A DNA stretch of 64,000 bases from the NCBI RefSeq assembly GCF_042477335.2, contig NC_091247.1, forward strand, positions 3,742,501-3,806,500. Reading direction: 5' to 3'. The position numbers and the translations under genes were made by a program. The notes below the pieces were generated by a model. That model ran no database searches and was not told the origin of the DNA. It was given only the letters and a program-made list of their open reading frames with translations. This DNA is from Ovis canadensis (lineage: Eukaryota; Chordata; Mammalia; Artiodactyla; Bovidae). Below are positions 36,060-47,870 of this stretch, in pieces (positions within the stretch are counted from its first letter, which is position 1; each line of letters starts with the position of its first letter).

Positions 36060-36720
36060 CAGCCGGAGGAAATGTAATGGTGAAACACACACCTGTGCTG
36101 GGTCGTATGTCTGGGCAGAAGTGCGAGGACGGAGTAAGTATATGTCCATGTTGACAAAGTATTGAAACTGCATTCCTTGCGTGGGACTCAAACCCACCCG
36201 CACCTCGGGATGGAACTTAAACCCACAATCCCTGACTTAGGAGGGAACTTGAACCCACTGTCTTCACTGAAACCATTAACCAGGTGTCAGGACTTACTAA
36301 AGCTCAGGGTTTTTTTTTTGGTCTCATCACAGAAAGAACTGAACGTGAGGCAAAGTGGTAGGCAAAGAGTGAGTTTATGAGCATCCGCGCTTGTGAGAGA
36401 TACAAGTGGGCAGGTGAGCAGGCCCTGCCTTGAGGACTGAGAGGGCTTTATTTTTGTAAACAAAAGTGGGCAGGAGAGACCCCCACCTTCTTCCTCATTG
36501 GCAGACTTCAAGGCTTACATCATTAGCTCCTCTTCTGACCCTACAGGGTCTAGCCCAGACTGTCACGGCACTGTTCAAATCACATGTACAGTTAGCACAA
36601 GGATGGCAGTGCTAAAACACGGCAACGCATCAGCTTTCAGGACACCGTCCCCTCCCACCTACATTTCTGTCTTGGCTACACGCAGAAACGCTACCCTCCA
36701 AGAACTATTAACTCCCTGAC
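36060..36720. mobile_element. LTR-like sequence (possible solo LTR)
   Basis: Repeated 'ggaacttgaacccac'-like phrases, a stretch of T before 'ggtctcatcacagaaagaac', and 'gagtttatgagcatccgcg' recall ruminant endogenous-retrovirus LTRs. I found no paired LTR and no gag, pol or env coding sequence. The boundaries are uncertain. Confidence 0.35.
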
Positions 36721-36984
36721 TTCATGGAACAGGATTCAGAAACCCCGAATCTCATGTCTTGTGCTTTAACTACCTGGCTCGAGGCGTGAGTGTTCCTAGC
36801 GCTTAGATGCACCTTTCTTCCTTCAAAGTAGCGCAGATTGTCACTAGGTTACTGGATTCTCTTCTTGAGTGGTTATTAGCTTACAACAGCCTCCCAAACT
36901 CCCTTAAAATTTCTGTTCTATCTTTAATCCCGTAGTGGGATTTCTAAACTGACTATTTAATTATCCTACTCTATCCCTATCAAT

Positions 36985-37217
36985 GGTGGTGGTGATGATG
37001 GTTTAGTTGATAAGTCGTGTATGACTCTTGAGACTCCTTGGACTGTAGCCCGCCAGGCTCCTATGTCCATGGGATTTCCCAGGGAAGAATACTGGAGTGG
37101 TTTGCCATTTCCTTCTCCAGGGATCTTCCCAAGCCAGGAATCGAATCCACGTCTCCTGCATCACAGTCTCCTGCACTGCAGGCAGATTCTTTCCTGACTA
37201 AGCCACTGGGGAATCCA
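36985..37217 (-). mobile_element. Bov-tA SINE
   Basis: Antisense copy ('gatggtttagttgataagtc' to 'ctaagccactggggaatcc') with a small internal duplication of 'gtctcctgca'. Confidence 0.8.
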
Positions 37218-39700
37218 TTCCTATCAACAGAACCTCAGAAAGGGGACTGAACAATTTCTACTCAAACAGCCATGAGTGAGAGGCCTGAGCTGCCCACGTC
37301 CTCGCCAGCGCTGCAGGATGTTTCCACCTCAACCACTCTGGCGTATGTGTGGTGACATCTCACTATGGCTTTAATCTGCATTTTCCTAGAGCAGTATACC
37401 TAAGCAGTAATAATGTGCGTACCACCACCATTTGGTGACTTTTCTTTGTGAAACGCCTAGTCAAATCTTTTGTCCAATTTTTTCTGATGAAATTGTCCAT
37501 ATAAGTAAGTCTGTGTTGGGCTCAGTTTAAACAGCTTCACATAGAATTACTCTCTTTTTATTGTACGGGTTTTTTTTTTTAAGATATAGCATTTAATTTA
37601 CCATCTTAACCATGTTAAGTGCACAGGTCAGTAGTGCTCAGTACATTTACATTGCTATGAAACAAATCTCCACCCAGAGCTTTTCATCTTGCAAATGGGA
37701 AACTCCACACCCCACACAAGACTCCCCCGTCTCCCTTGCCCCAAGTCTCCTGGTAAGCACCATTCTAGTTTCCATTTCCATGAGTAAGACCACTTTAGAG
37801 GCCTCCAAGAAGTGGATTCCACTGTGCTTCTCTCTTGTGAATGGCTTATTTCACTTATCATAATGTCCTCAAGATTCATCTATGACATTAGCATGTGCCA
37901 GGATTTCATTATAAGGTTGAATAGTATTTCACTGTATGACTCAGCCACGTTTGTTTACCCATTCATCCACTGCTGAACACGGGGGTGCTTACACCCCTTG
38001 GCTATTGTGAAATACGGGCACGCAAATTGCTCTTCCAGACTCTGCTTCCAATTCTGGATATATACACAGAGTTTGGAATACTGGATCACAAAGCAGTTGT
38101 ATTTTTTTTAAGTCATCTCCATACTGTTTTCCACAGTGGTTATGCCATTTTAAAATCATATCAAGAGCGCATGCAAGTTCCAGTTTCTCCATATCTTTGC
38201 AAATACTTGGTATCTTCTCTATTTTTAATTAAGCAGTCAGCCTCATCTGATGTGTGACATTTTCTCTTTTTGTGTTTGGGGTTTATATTGCTCTAATGAT
38301 TAGTGATTTTAAGCACATTTTCATATGCTTGTGGCCATCTGTGTACCATTGAAGACATGTCTATTCAAGTCCTCTGCCCATTTTTCAACAAGCACGAGTA
38401 CTTTACTCCTTCTGGATATTAACCCATTGTTAGAGACACGACTTTCAAATATTTCCTGCCACTCTGCAGGCTGTCTTTTCAACTGCCACATCCTCTGGCG
38501 TGGGCCAATTTGCTCTGTTGCTGATCTTGTTTCCTGTGACTGCAGTCACATACAGAAAATCATTATCAATCTAGTGTCATGAGCGTTGCCCGTTTTATTT
38601 TGGGAGTTTCGTAGATTTCGGACTCTCATCTGGGTCTTTAATCCATTCTGAGTTAATTTTTGTACAGTGTAAGGGCCCAGTTCTGTTCTTCTGCACATAA
38701 ACATCCAGCTGTCCCAACATCATTTGCTGAAGAGACTGTCCTTTCCCCACTGCGTGCCCTGGCTCCCTCCTGAAGGCCAACTGAACACACACACAAGGGT
38801 TCCCCTATGGGCTGTCTATGCCGTCCCTCTGGTCTACTTATTGTCATGCCAGTGCCACGCCACCTTGATTAACAAAGATTTGTGATGTGTTCTGGAGTCA
38901 GGAGGTGGCATCCTCCTACGTTGCTCTTTACAATTTTGTTTCTGCGGCTCAGGTTCCCTCGAGATTGCAAAAGGGTTTTAGATAAATATTTCTATTTCTG
39001 CAAAGAAAACACAGAGGGACTGACGGAGATTGCACTCTGTGGACTGCTTGTGGTAGTACGAACACTGTAGTGACACCGTCTGCTCATCTGTGCACGAGGT
39101 TTCTTCCCATTTATTTGTGTCTTTAATTTAGAAGTCTTTCACTTTCTTGAAAGATTTCTTCCTCAGTGTTTTGTCCTGTCGATGCCACCGTACATGGACT
39201 CTGAATTTTAGATTGTGACTGTTAGCATACAGAAAGGCAGCTCATTTGTGGGCGGGCTTTGTGTCCAGTGATTTTGCTGAAGTACTTTATTAGTCCTACA
39301 GTATTTTCTGGCGGAATCCTTAGATAAGAGCTCCCACACAAGGTCACATCACGTGACGACAGAAGCAATTCACTTCTCCCCTGCAAATTTGAATACCTTT
39401 CCTTTTTCATGCCTGACTGCCTTTGCTAGGACTTCCAGGACTGTGTTGAATACAAATGGCGAATCAGTATCATTGCTTTGTTCTCGCTTTTAGAGAAAAT
39501 ACTTCAGTCTGTCATCACTCAGTGTTAATGTGGGTTTTTCAGAAACGGCCTTTATTGTGTTGAAGTAGTTTCCGTCTACTCCTAGTTTGTTGTCTTTTTT
39601 TATCATGAAAAGGTGTTGAATCTTGTCTGTCCCTTTTCTACATCAGTTCGGATCATCATGTGGATTTTGTCCATCTGTGAATGAGGGGGCAATAGCTTGG
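37218..39700 (-). mobile_element. L1 remnants (3' region and ORF2 fragments)
   Basis: Antisense L1 text: 'ttttaatctgcattttccta'-type 3' sequence, 'attcatccactgctgaacac', 'aggcctccaagaagtggatt' and 'gaatcttgtctgtccctttt'. All frames are heavily broken. At least two L1 pieces appear joined near 37,560. Confidence 0.65.
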
Positions 39701-39886
39701 GTTCATTCATTTACTTTTGCGTGCATTGAGCGTCTGTGCACTGTTCCCTGCTGGGTGCAGTCAGCTGAAATATCACATCATCTTATATCCTAGATGCCAC
39801 TGTTTCCTCGGCACTCACGGCCACGGGGCAGGGGGAGAGGCGAGGGCAGCATCTCAGCCACAGCCGCAGGTGGGGGGCAGAACCAG

Positions 39887-41050
39887 GGCATCTCCAGCAC
39901 AACATCTTGCACAGCTGTGGAGCTAGAGCGGGCTCTGGAGCCAGTCCAGGGCCAGAGTCCCCTGAAGGACTAGGACGTGCCCCATCCGTAGACTAGTGCC
40001 CACACTGACAGCAACTATTGAGCTGCAGCTGGTGCCAGCTCAGACTAGAGCCGGCTGCAGCTCAAACAGACCAGCTCCAGAACAAGAGCGAGCTCTGGCT
40101 CTAACTCCAGAGCTAAGGCCATCTCCATCACCAGCTCTCCCACCAGTTCTCACACCACCGCCAGGCTTGGAGCCGGCCCCAGTATCAGCTCCCATTAGGG
40201 AGCCAGCCCTGCACCGCGGGGGAAGGCTGCAGGACGTGTCTCTCTTCGGGAAGTCACACGGAAGGGCAGTCAGGTGCCTGGTCTTTCCTCTTCTTGCTGT
40301 TTCAGCGCCATCTCAAGATCTAGAGTGGAGCTGGCTCCAGCACCAGGCCTATTACCATCTGAGACTTAGATCCAGCTGCAGAAAACAGCCGCAGAACTAA
40401 GAGCAGCTCTAGACTGTCACTTCTGTCACTGGCTGTAGTGCCACCTTCAGCAGACCCCCGGGAACTGGCACCCACGACACAACCAGTTACAGCAGCAGCT
40501 TGGAGCCTGGCCAACGTCTGCACCAGGACCAGGAAGAGAGCCAGAGTCATCACAGGACTGTTCGCCCCCGGGGTAAGTAGAGGCACATCTGATACACGCA
40601 GGAAGGCCGGGGTCGCCTTGCCCTACAAAGCTAAGGCCAAAAAAGCCCCACAATTTGCACCAACTTGGACTAAAGTCAGCTCTGTCACCAGCAACAGAAC
40701 CAAAGCCCCTTCCACCCAAACACAGGGACCGGCTCCACAATGGAAGCCTCGGCAGGTGCTGGTTCTTGCACCAAATTTGGGAGTAATACCAGAGACCTAG
40801 AGTCAGCCTCAGCACCACAGCCAGGTCAAGAGCTGGTTCTAACACTACGGCCAGAGACAGGGCCAGCTTCAGCCCCAGTGCAGGCACTGCTCCCGGGCCA
40901 GACCCTCGGCAGGGCCAGCAGCATCTCAGCATCAGCCACAGCTCCCGCTCTGGGGCCGGCTCCACCTCTGCAACACCTTCAGCTCCAACAACTGACCTCC
41001 AACCACACCAGCTCCAGCCCCAGAGCTCGCTCACCTGCCCAGGAAGGCAA
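39887..41050 (+). pseudogene. RALGDS-derived Pro/Ala/Glu-rich block 1
   Basis: RALGDS has a long Pro/Ala/Glu/Leu-rich region between its REM and catalytic domains. Here plus-strand frames give runs such as LALTPELRPSPSPALPPVL, PPGLEPAPVSAPIREPAL and SAPQPGQELVLTLRPETGPA, interrupted by stops and frame changes. The DNA is built from diverged 'gagctccagnncagc' words, so the minus strand also opens frames (Leu/Glu/Val-rich). Similarity to the RALGDS linker is by composition and short motifs, so assignment to this exon is an inference supported by the clearer RALGDS exons nearby. No promoter or intact frame seen. Confidence 0.5.
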
Positions 41051-41084
41051 GTTTTTCTTACTTTTCTTTTGCATATCATCTTTG

Positions 41085-41280
41085 CTTTTATATTTCATGT
41101 GTTCAAATTCAAATTCAATGACAATTAGCCCTGCAATTGTTTTAAATTGTACAATTCAGCAGCACTAACCACATTCTCTGTGCTTGTGCACACCACTGCC
41201 CTCTAGTTCCAGACATTTCTATCTCAATGGGAACCCTGTGCCCATTAAGCAGTCATGCCCCAGCTCCACTCGCTCAACCC
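41085..41280 (-). mobile_element. L1 3'-end fragment
   Basis: 'aattcagcagcactaaccac' and 'gaaccctgtgcccattaagc' match the antisense 3' sequence also seen at 44,260-44,420 and 60,540-60,680. Confidence 0.5.
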
Positions 41281-41370
41281 TGACAGTCGCGAGTCTGCTT
41301 CCTGTCTCTATGTGTTTCTGTCTCCCTGCTCCACAGCCCCTTCATGAGTCCAACTGACCCTCCATCACAG

Positions 41371-41543
41371 GGGTGAAGACCCAAAATGCCAACACGTTCC
41401 ATCATATGACCTCGACCACCAACTGTGATGGTGTCCTGACAAAGACGGCCTCTAGCAAACAGGTGGAGGTGAGACACAGAGCCAACTCAACCCTCTCCCA
41501 CCCAAAGCAAAAGGGACTCAAGATTGCGAAGGGCATCTTCTAA
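41371..41543 (+). pseudogene. RALGDS terminal exon, copy A (open frame, correct length)
   Basis: After a good acceptor (ccatcacag) the frame GTG-AAG-ACC leads into NANTFHHMTSTTNCDGVLTK and ends STLSHPKQKGLKIAKGIF followed by TAA. Human RALGDS ends in the same way (remembered: NANVFYAMNSTANYDFVL to KQKGLKIAKGIF, stop). From NAN to the stop there is no length change, no frameshift and no internal stop. This is the C-terminal part of the Ras-associating (RA) region. It retains a splice acceptor, so it is an unprocessed duplicate. It lies upstream of the linker and RA pieces at 41,962-42,586, which is the wrong order for one gene. It must therefore belong to a different copy unit. Confidence 0.85.
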
Positions 41544-41588
41544 TTGGTCCTCAGCACTGGCCAGTCACATGGCTGCCCTCCCCAGCAT

Positions 41589-41616
41589 CTGTAACTAGGT
41601 AACTAGTTAGTTACAG
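41589..41616. repeat. Short inverted repeat
   Basis: Arms CTGTAACTA and TAGTTACAG (9 bp, perfect) flank a 10-nt loop that itself contains the palindrome ACTAGT. It lies between the terminal exon and linker of copy A. Confidence 0.7.
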
Positions 41617-41961
41617 ACTGGTCAGGTGGGCACCTGCCTCCCACCTGCCAGCCCAGGTCACCTCCAGGCTGTTTCACCCTGAACCTCTTCTGCTGCCAGC
41701 GTGATGCTTGCCAGTCAACAGGCTGACCCGACCTCCAGTAGACCACCGTAGCCTCAGGCGCCTTCTCACCCCTGGGGTCCAAAGGACTACCTGGCTTTGC
41801 CAAGGAGCACTGCCCACGGGCCTCAGCCCCTGCAGGCACTGCAACCCATGCAGCGTGCCATCCAGGCACTGCCGTCTGGAGTTTCTTCATAAGTTCCTAG
41901 TGCAGGTCACTGTCATTTGTGCCCATGGGTTCCACCGAGCATCACTCACCCTGTGGATTTA

Positions 41962-42200
41962 ACCACTGCAAAGCCAGCTCTGCCACGCAGTCACCAGGTC
42001 CCTGGCACAGAGTTCAGGACCAGGGGCAGCTCCTACCTTAGTGCTGTGACCGGCTCAGACGGGGGCAGAGGTCTGCAGCGGGGACTCTGCCCACGTGCTC
42101 ACCGTGCACTTGGCCAGCTCCTCCAGCTTCGGAGTATAGGAAATGATACAAGCTTTGGCACAGAGCCCTATGATGTCCAACCAAAGAAGGCTATTGCCCA
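41962..42200 (+). pseudogene. RALGDS linker exon before the RA domain, copy A
   Basis: The frame from 41,962 gives TAKPALPRSHQVPGTEFRTR and GSSYLSAVTG. A shifted frame then gives HVLTVHLASSSSFGV, stop, EMIQALAQSPMMSNQRR. Human RALGDS (remembered) reads RQAPSTELSTSGSSHSKS and then ADALSVHSAGSSSSDVEE. The order and spacing of Ser runs and the DALSVHSAGSSSS-like block agree. At least one frameshift and one in-frame stop make it non-coding. Confidence 0.7.
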
Positions 42201-42504
42201 CCCCTTCTCCCTGACTTCCCTTCCCAGCCCCTTCATTCCTGGACCGGAGCTCCCCACTCCACACCCACAAAAGGGGCCAGGAAGTCCTGGGTCCTAAACG
42301 GAGTTTCTAGAAGCCCATGAGTGGGTGGTCAGCCTCTCTTGCCCAGCAGGGTCCAGAAACTCTGCTGACCATGCTGGCTCCATGATTACTGAGATCTGGC
42401 ATCAGCTCGGCCCCCAGCATCACTTCCCCCTTCTGAGCTTCAACCACACACCCACAAACTCTGTCTCAGGGGTCTGCACCCACACCTCCTCACTGCCTCC
42501 AGCA

Positions 42505-42586
42505 CATGGGCAGCACCGCATCATCCACCATGGACATGGACAATGGCAACATGTGCGAGAGCATCCTTGTGAGCTTGTCAGGCTGA
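42505..42586 (+). pseudogene. RALGDS RA-domain start, copy A
   Basis: The frame at 42,530 reads MDMDNGNMCESILVSLSG and then TGA, against VDNGNMYKSILVTSQD of RALGDS. Upstream, another frame gives RIIHH, matching CCIIRVS, so a frameshift separates the two. Truncated by the TGA. Confidence 0.75.
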
Positions 42587-42705
42587 GTGTCCTCTTGATC
42601 CCCTCATTCAGGACCTCTCTGGGTACCAACCTCTTTTGAATGGCTGCCTTCCTGGCAGCATGCCCATCCCTGAAAGAAAGGATGCCACCCTTCCCCTCAC
42701 TGGAA

Positions 42706-42918
42706 AGTGAAAATTAAGTCACTCAGTCGTGTCTGACTCTTTGCGACCCCGTGAACTGTAGCCTACCAGGCTCCTTCGTCCATGGGATTCTCCAGGCAAG
42801 AATACTGGAGTGGGTTGCCATTTCCTTCTCCAGGGCATCTTCCTGACCCAGGGATCAAACCCAGGTCTCCTGCATTGCAGGCAGACGCTTTAATCTCTGG
42901 GCCACCAGGGAAGCCCTG
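42706..42918 (-). mobile_element. Bov-tA SINE
   Basis: Antisense copy from 'aagtcactcagtcgtgtctg' to 'gggccaccagggaagcc', inserted between RALGDS-derived segments. Confidence 0.85.
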
Positions 42919-42924
42919 AGGTGG

Positions 42925-43340
42925 GCTCATCAAGAGCCAGCACTGGCTCCAACAGAGTCAGAGGCAATGCCAGGTTCAGAGGACGACCTGGCTCGAGCAT
43001 GAGCTCCAGGGTTCGAGCACGGGCCGGCCCCAGCTCCAGAGTTACCGGCAGTTCTAGCACCACCGCCAGGGCTGGAAAGAGCTCCAGCATCAGCTCTAGC
43101 ACCAAAACTAGAGGTAGAAAAATCTTGAATGCCAGTCTGAACACAAACTACAAAGAGAGAGGCAGTTTTATTACCAGCTCCTGTGGAAACTCCAGTGATA
43201 GTTCTAGCACCAGGCCTAGAATTAGAACCAGCTCAAATCAGAGTCTGGTCCAGAACCAGCTCTAGTACTACGTCCAGTCAACTACATCCAGTCAAGAGCC
43301 AGCTCTAGTACTACATCTACCCACTCCAGAACCAGCTCTA
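42925..43340 (+). pseudogene. RALGDS-derived Pro/Ala/Glu-rich block 2
   Basis: 'gcaccaccgccagggctgga'-type words as in blocks 1 and 3. The end (43,250-43,340) holds repeats of 'agccagctctagtactac' about 45 bp apart. The frames are broken, and the minus strand opens a Leu/Glu-rich frame. Assigned to the RALGDS linker by resemblance to block 3. Confidence 0.45.
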
Positions 43341-43739
43341 GTACTACGTCCACACTTAAGCACGTGCAGTCCCGAGTGCCAGGGAACATTTAACAGGATT
43401 CCTGCATGCTGTTTTCTATTTCTCAAGGATTCTCTGTTCCTTATCAGTTCCTATTCCGAGAATGAATAGAGCTACCCGCAGTTCTCAGGACTGAGGTCAT
43501 AGGATGAGACATGCAGTGACTCTTTTCAGCGTCAGTAACCTTCTATGTATTAGACTATCCATATTGTGGCTATTGACAAATTTTCATCCTGTGTAATAGC
43601 TGAGTAATCATCCCACTAAAGACATATAAGCCTGCATTTCTGCTAATAAAATACCCATCAGAGCTTGGGTCCCCATATCTGTCTTTCTTTTTTTCTCTCT
43701 CTCTTTCACTTTCTTATTGTCGACTCTGGACCGCCAGGC

Positions 43740-44205
43740 TCTGGTCCATTAAAGGACTGCAACACCAGAGCCAACAGCAGCTGCAACAAGAGTTCGAGCT
43801 CCAACACCAAAGCTGGGAGAAGCTCTAGCCTCCCGTCACCATCATCCGGGAGACAGGGTAGTTCTGTCACCAATGCTGGAGTCAGCTCCATCCCCAGCTC
43901 CAGAGCCAGAACCTGCTCCAACATCAATTCCAGAGACAGAGCCAGTTCAAGTCTCAGGACTAGAATCAGCCCCAGATCTAGCTCTCGCCCACCTACTGCC
44001 AAAGAGCCCGCTCTGGAGCCCCGTGCAGAGCTATGGCTGGTGCAGTCGACACAGCAGGAGTCAACACCAGCACCAGCCCCAGAGCTCAGCCTGTTCCAGC
44101 CACCAACCCACAAAGCCCTGAACCCACCTCCAGTAGCTGCTCATGAAACCCAGCTGGTGTCACCTCCAGAACCAGAGTCTTCCTTCCTCACCTGTGAGGG
44201 TATCC
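43740..44205 (+). pseudogene. RALGDS-derived Pro/Ala/Glu-rich block 3
   Basis: The clearest of the Pro-rich blocks. The frame at 43,873 gives LESAPSPAPEPEPAPTS, then IPETEPVQVSGLESAPDLAL. RALGDS contains APSPVPAPAPEPEPAPTP and later GLESAPAPALELEPAP (remembered). The frame then degenerates. It ends at 'cctgtgagggta', followed by L1-derived sequence much like that after block 1, so blocks 1 and 3 are probably duplicates together with their flanks. Confidence 0.65.
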
Positions 44206-45135
44206 TTTTTCTGCTTTTTCGTTGCACATACTCTATGGTTTCTTCATGGTGCTTTGTGAGTTAACTTTCAAGTAAAAGTTCATCTTTTCCAACATATTTA
44301 ACTGCATGATTTGGTGGCACTAACTACATTCACCATGCTGTGCACCACCACCATTCTCTAGTTCCCTAACGCTTTCATCACCCCCAAAAGAAACCCTGTA
44401 GCCATGTAGCACTCACTTGCTGTTGCCCACTCCCCCTCTTCCACGGCACCCCCCACCCACCAGTGTACAAGAATTCCAATTCATCAACATCCTCACCATC
44501 TGTTACTGTTCACTGCATGACAGCTGTCCCAGTGGGTGTGAAGCAGTGTGTCCCTGTGGCACTGGCCTGCATTTCTCTAACACCTGGTGATGCTGATCAT
44601 CCTTCCATGAGCTTCACGGGCCATTTGTGTATCTTCTTTGGAGAAATGTCTATTATTTGCAATGATGCTGTGTCTATGCTCTTGTGTAAAAGTCCTTTAT
44701 GTATTCTGGATACAAGACCTTTAGAAGATTTATTATTTGCCAATATTTTATACCATTATTTGGGTCTTCTTTATAGTCTTTTGAGATTGCCCTTTCATTC
44801 ACAAAAGGTTTTCGTTTTGATAAAGTCCAATTTTTCTGTTTTTTGGTTTTTTTTTGTCTCTTGTATAATAGCCATTCTATTAAATATCACATCAAGAGTA
44901 TGAGATTTATCCCTATGTTTTCTTCTAAGATGGTTCCATTTTAGGTCTTAAATTTAGGTCCTTGTTCCATAATTAGTTTTTCTTTCATGTGAAGTAAGGC
45001 TCCACCCTCGTTCTGTGGCATGTGGGCATTCGGTTTCCCCAGACCATTTGCTGAAAAGACTTTTTCTCTTATGAATGATCTTGATATACAAGTTCAAAAT
45101 CAATTGCCTGGATTTATTTCTCAATTCTATTGATA

Positions 45136-45340
45136 TGAAAGTGAAAGTGTTAGTTGCCCCATCATGTCAGATTCTTTGCAACCCCAGGGACTGTAGCCCA
45201 CCAGCGTCTTCTGCCCACGCCATTCTCCAGGTAATAATACTGGCGTGGGTTGCCATTCCTTATCCAGGGGATCTTCCTGACTCAGGGATCGAACCCAGGA
45301 CTCCCACATTGCAAACGAATTTTATACCGTCTAAGCAAGA
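45136..45340 (-). mobile_element. Bov-tA SINE in L1
   Basis: 'gaaagtgttagttgccccat' to 'ttttataccgtctaagc', antisense. Confidence 0.75.
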
Positions 45341-45828
45341 CATATATCTATATATCTATTGATAGATGTCTTGCTAATTGCTCGTCAGATTTCCATTACC
45401 ATTTTGAAATGAAAAGCAAAAGTGGGCATCACTGACTTACTCCCATCCTTAGGGAGAGAACTTTCAACCTTTCTCCCGAGTATGATGTATGTGTTTTTCT
45501 CAAATATCCTAAATCATGTGAAGGAAATGCTCTTCTATTTCTACTTTATTGAGAGCAGCTATTAAAAAAAAAAAAAAGCTTGTGTTTATTCAAAGTTCTA
45601 AATGCTTTTTCTACATCAGTTGAGATGACCTCGTGTTTTTATTGAGGTGGTGTATGACACCGATTAACTGTGCTAAACAGCCCTGCTCATTCCTGAGATA
45701 GACAGCACTGGAGATGACTATACAGTTCCTTCAATATGCTGCTGGGTTCTGCCTGCCCGCCTTTTGCTGAAGATTTTTGCATCTTTCTAATGGATTTTCG
45801 GCCTACAGATGTCTTTTCTTATGGCATC

Positions 45829-46250
45829 TTTCAGTTCAGTTCAGTCGCTCAGTCACGTCTGACTCTTTGTGACCCCATGAACTGCAGCCCACCAGGCTTC
45901 CCTGTCCATCGCCAACTCCTGGAGCTTGCTCAAACTCATGTCTGCCGAGTCCATGTTGCCATCCAACATCCCATTCTCTGTTGTCCCCTTCTCCTCCCAC
46001 CTTCAATCTTTCCCAGTATCAGGGTCTTTTCCAATGAGTCAGTTCTTCACATCAGATGGCCAAAGTATTGGAGATTCAGCTTCAGCATCAGTCCTTCCAA
46101 TGAACATTCAGGACTGATTTCCTTTAGGATGGACTGGTTGGATCTCCTTGCAGTCCGAGGGACTCTCAAGAATCTTCTCCAACACCACAGTTCAAAAACA
46201 TCCATTTTTCAGTACTCAGCTTTCTTTATGGTCCTACTCTCTTTACAGAA
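45829..46250 (-). mobile_element. BovB 3'-end fragment
   Basis: Begins 'ttcagttcagttcagtcgct' and follows the antisense BovB 3' end to 'ggtcctactctctttacaga'. Confidence 0.85.
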
Positions 46251-46779
46251 TCTTTGAAGTTATGTTAATGTCATCACAAAATGAGTTTAAAAGTGTTTGC
46301 TTGTTTTGTACTTTTTGAAGAATTTAGGATCTGTTTTCTATCTTTAAGTATCTGAGACAAAACACCAATGAAGGCATCAGGTTCTGGGTTTTTCCCTGTT
46401 GGGTTCTTATTACTGCTTCAGTTTGTTTACTTATAAGAGGTCTACTCAGACTTTCCATTTCTTCTTGAGTCAGTTTTGCTAGCTTGTGTGTTTCTAGGAA
46501 TTCATCCATTTCATTTAGGTTAAGCAACTTGTTGACATACAATTGTCCCATGTTGTCCATTTTTTAAATCTTTAAAAGAAAGAACTATTGGTGTCACTGA
46601 TTTTCTCGAGTGCTCCTCTATTCTGTTTATCACTGCTCTGAATTTCATTATTTACTTTGTTCTGCTAACCTTGGATTTATGTTGCTCTTCTTTGCCTATC
46701 TAATCAAGGGCATCATCTCACCAGCCCCCGACAACAGCCAGGGCCTCTCTCCAGATATGCGTTGTTGGGTGGACAACAA

Positions 46780-47310
46780 TCATAGATTGGAGTGGACTAG
46801 GCTACCGGGCACTTTTCACCCCAACTGGCAGTCTAGATCTCTCCCAGACTACAGTTTCATCCTGAACCTTGCCAGCCCCCAGGCTTTGGTGGCTGCCATG
46901 GACGGGCTGACCCGGCCCCTCACAGACCACAGCCTCAGGTGCTGTCTGTGATCTGCAAACAAGAGGACCTGCTGAAGTCTGCAAAGGGGCACTGCCCACA
47001 TCACAGGCCCTACCCACCACCACCAGACTCTGCCTCTGGGTGCTTCCCTCACACCTTCCAGGCTTGGGTCCCTGGTGCCTATGCCCTTGGGCACTCAAGA
47101 GCATCCATCCGTCAGGTCTGACAACGGCAAAGCCGGTCCTTCCATCCAGCCACCAGTTCCCCAACACGGAGCCCAGGACCAGCAGAAGCTCCCATTCCAG
47201 GATCTGGGATCAGCTAAGGAGATGGCCTGAACTCAGCAGCTGGGGAGGTGCCCACCTGCTCGGTGTGCACTCCAGGCCCAAGCAGAGAGGATCAACGTGA
47301 GCTTTTCCAA
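46780..47310 (+). pseudogene. RALGDS linker exon, copy B
   Basis: The frame from 47,121 reads TAKPVLPSSHQFPNTEPR, then SSHSRIWDQLRRWPELSS and WGGAHLLGVHS. Human RALGDS reads SSHSKSCDQLRCGPYLSS then GDIADALSVHS (remembered). A neighbouring frame at about 47,288 continues ERINVSF, matching EEINISF. The preceding 340 bp align by eye with the start of copies A and C. Frameshifts break it. I found no copy-B terminal exon. Confidence 0.75.
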
Positions 47311-47579
47311 CATGAGCTTGGCCCCCCTCGTGGCCAGGGGGAGGAGATGACTGCCCCACCCCTTCTCTGGGACAGCCCCTCCCAGTTCCAGCGTACTTCA
47401 CTCCCTCCATACCCAGAGGGGACCAAGACGCCCCAGCTCCTAGAAGCCCCTGGAGGTGGATGCTGGCACGGGGCGCCCTGCGGGGTCTGGGTGCTGCTGA
47501 TCCTCCACTCCTCGGGGGCCAGAAGTAGACGTTCCGTCCTCAGCATCCCCACGGCCCTCGGCCTCCAGCAGCCCTCGTC

Positions 47580-47870
47580 TTCAGCTCCACACGCCCTTGG
47601 CAGCCTCGGGCACATGAGGGCTGGTCTCAGGGTCTGCCACGGCAGCTTCTCGCTGCTCTCCAACCAGCAGGTGAGGGACGCCCTGCATCCATGTCAGCCT
47701 GGACATCAGAAGAGCGACAAGGGCCAGAGCGCCCTGCTGATCCCCCCGGCCCCTCACGTGGACCTCTCTGGTCCAGACGGCACCCGAAGGGCTTTGACGA
47801 GAAGCCCCCCTGGGCCCTCAGGGCAGCAGGCCCCTCCCTGAGAGAAGCAGGAGGACTGCACAGCCTCCAC
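47580..47870 (+). pseudogene. RALGDS RA-domain start, copy B
   Basis: GLRVCHGSFSLLSNQQVRD corresponds to GLCNSSSALPLYNQQVGD of RALGDS. After a +1 shift, CIHVSLDI corresponds to CIIRVSLDV. Further on, the text degenerates (DLSGPDGTRRALTRSP). A frameshifted relic. Confidence 0.75.

Larger units (their letters stand above)
44260..46720 (-). mobile_element. L1 remnants, interrupted by SINE and BovB 3' end
   Basis: Antisense L1 3' and ORF2 text ('ttttgataaagtccaatttt', 'ttctacatcagttgagatga', 'tctgctaaccttggatttat'). Insertions: Bov-tA at 45,136-45,340 and a BovB 3' end at 45,829-46,250. Confidence 0.65.
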
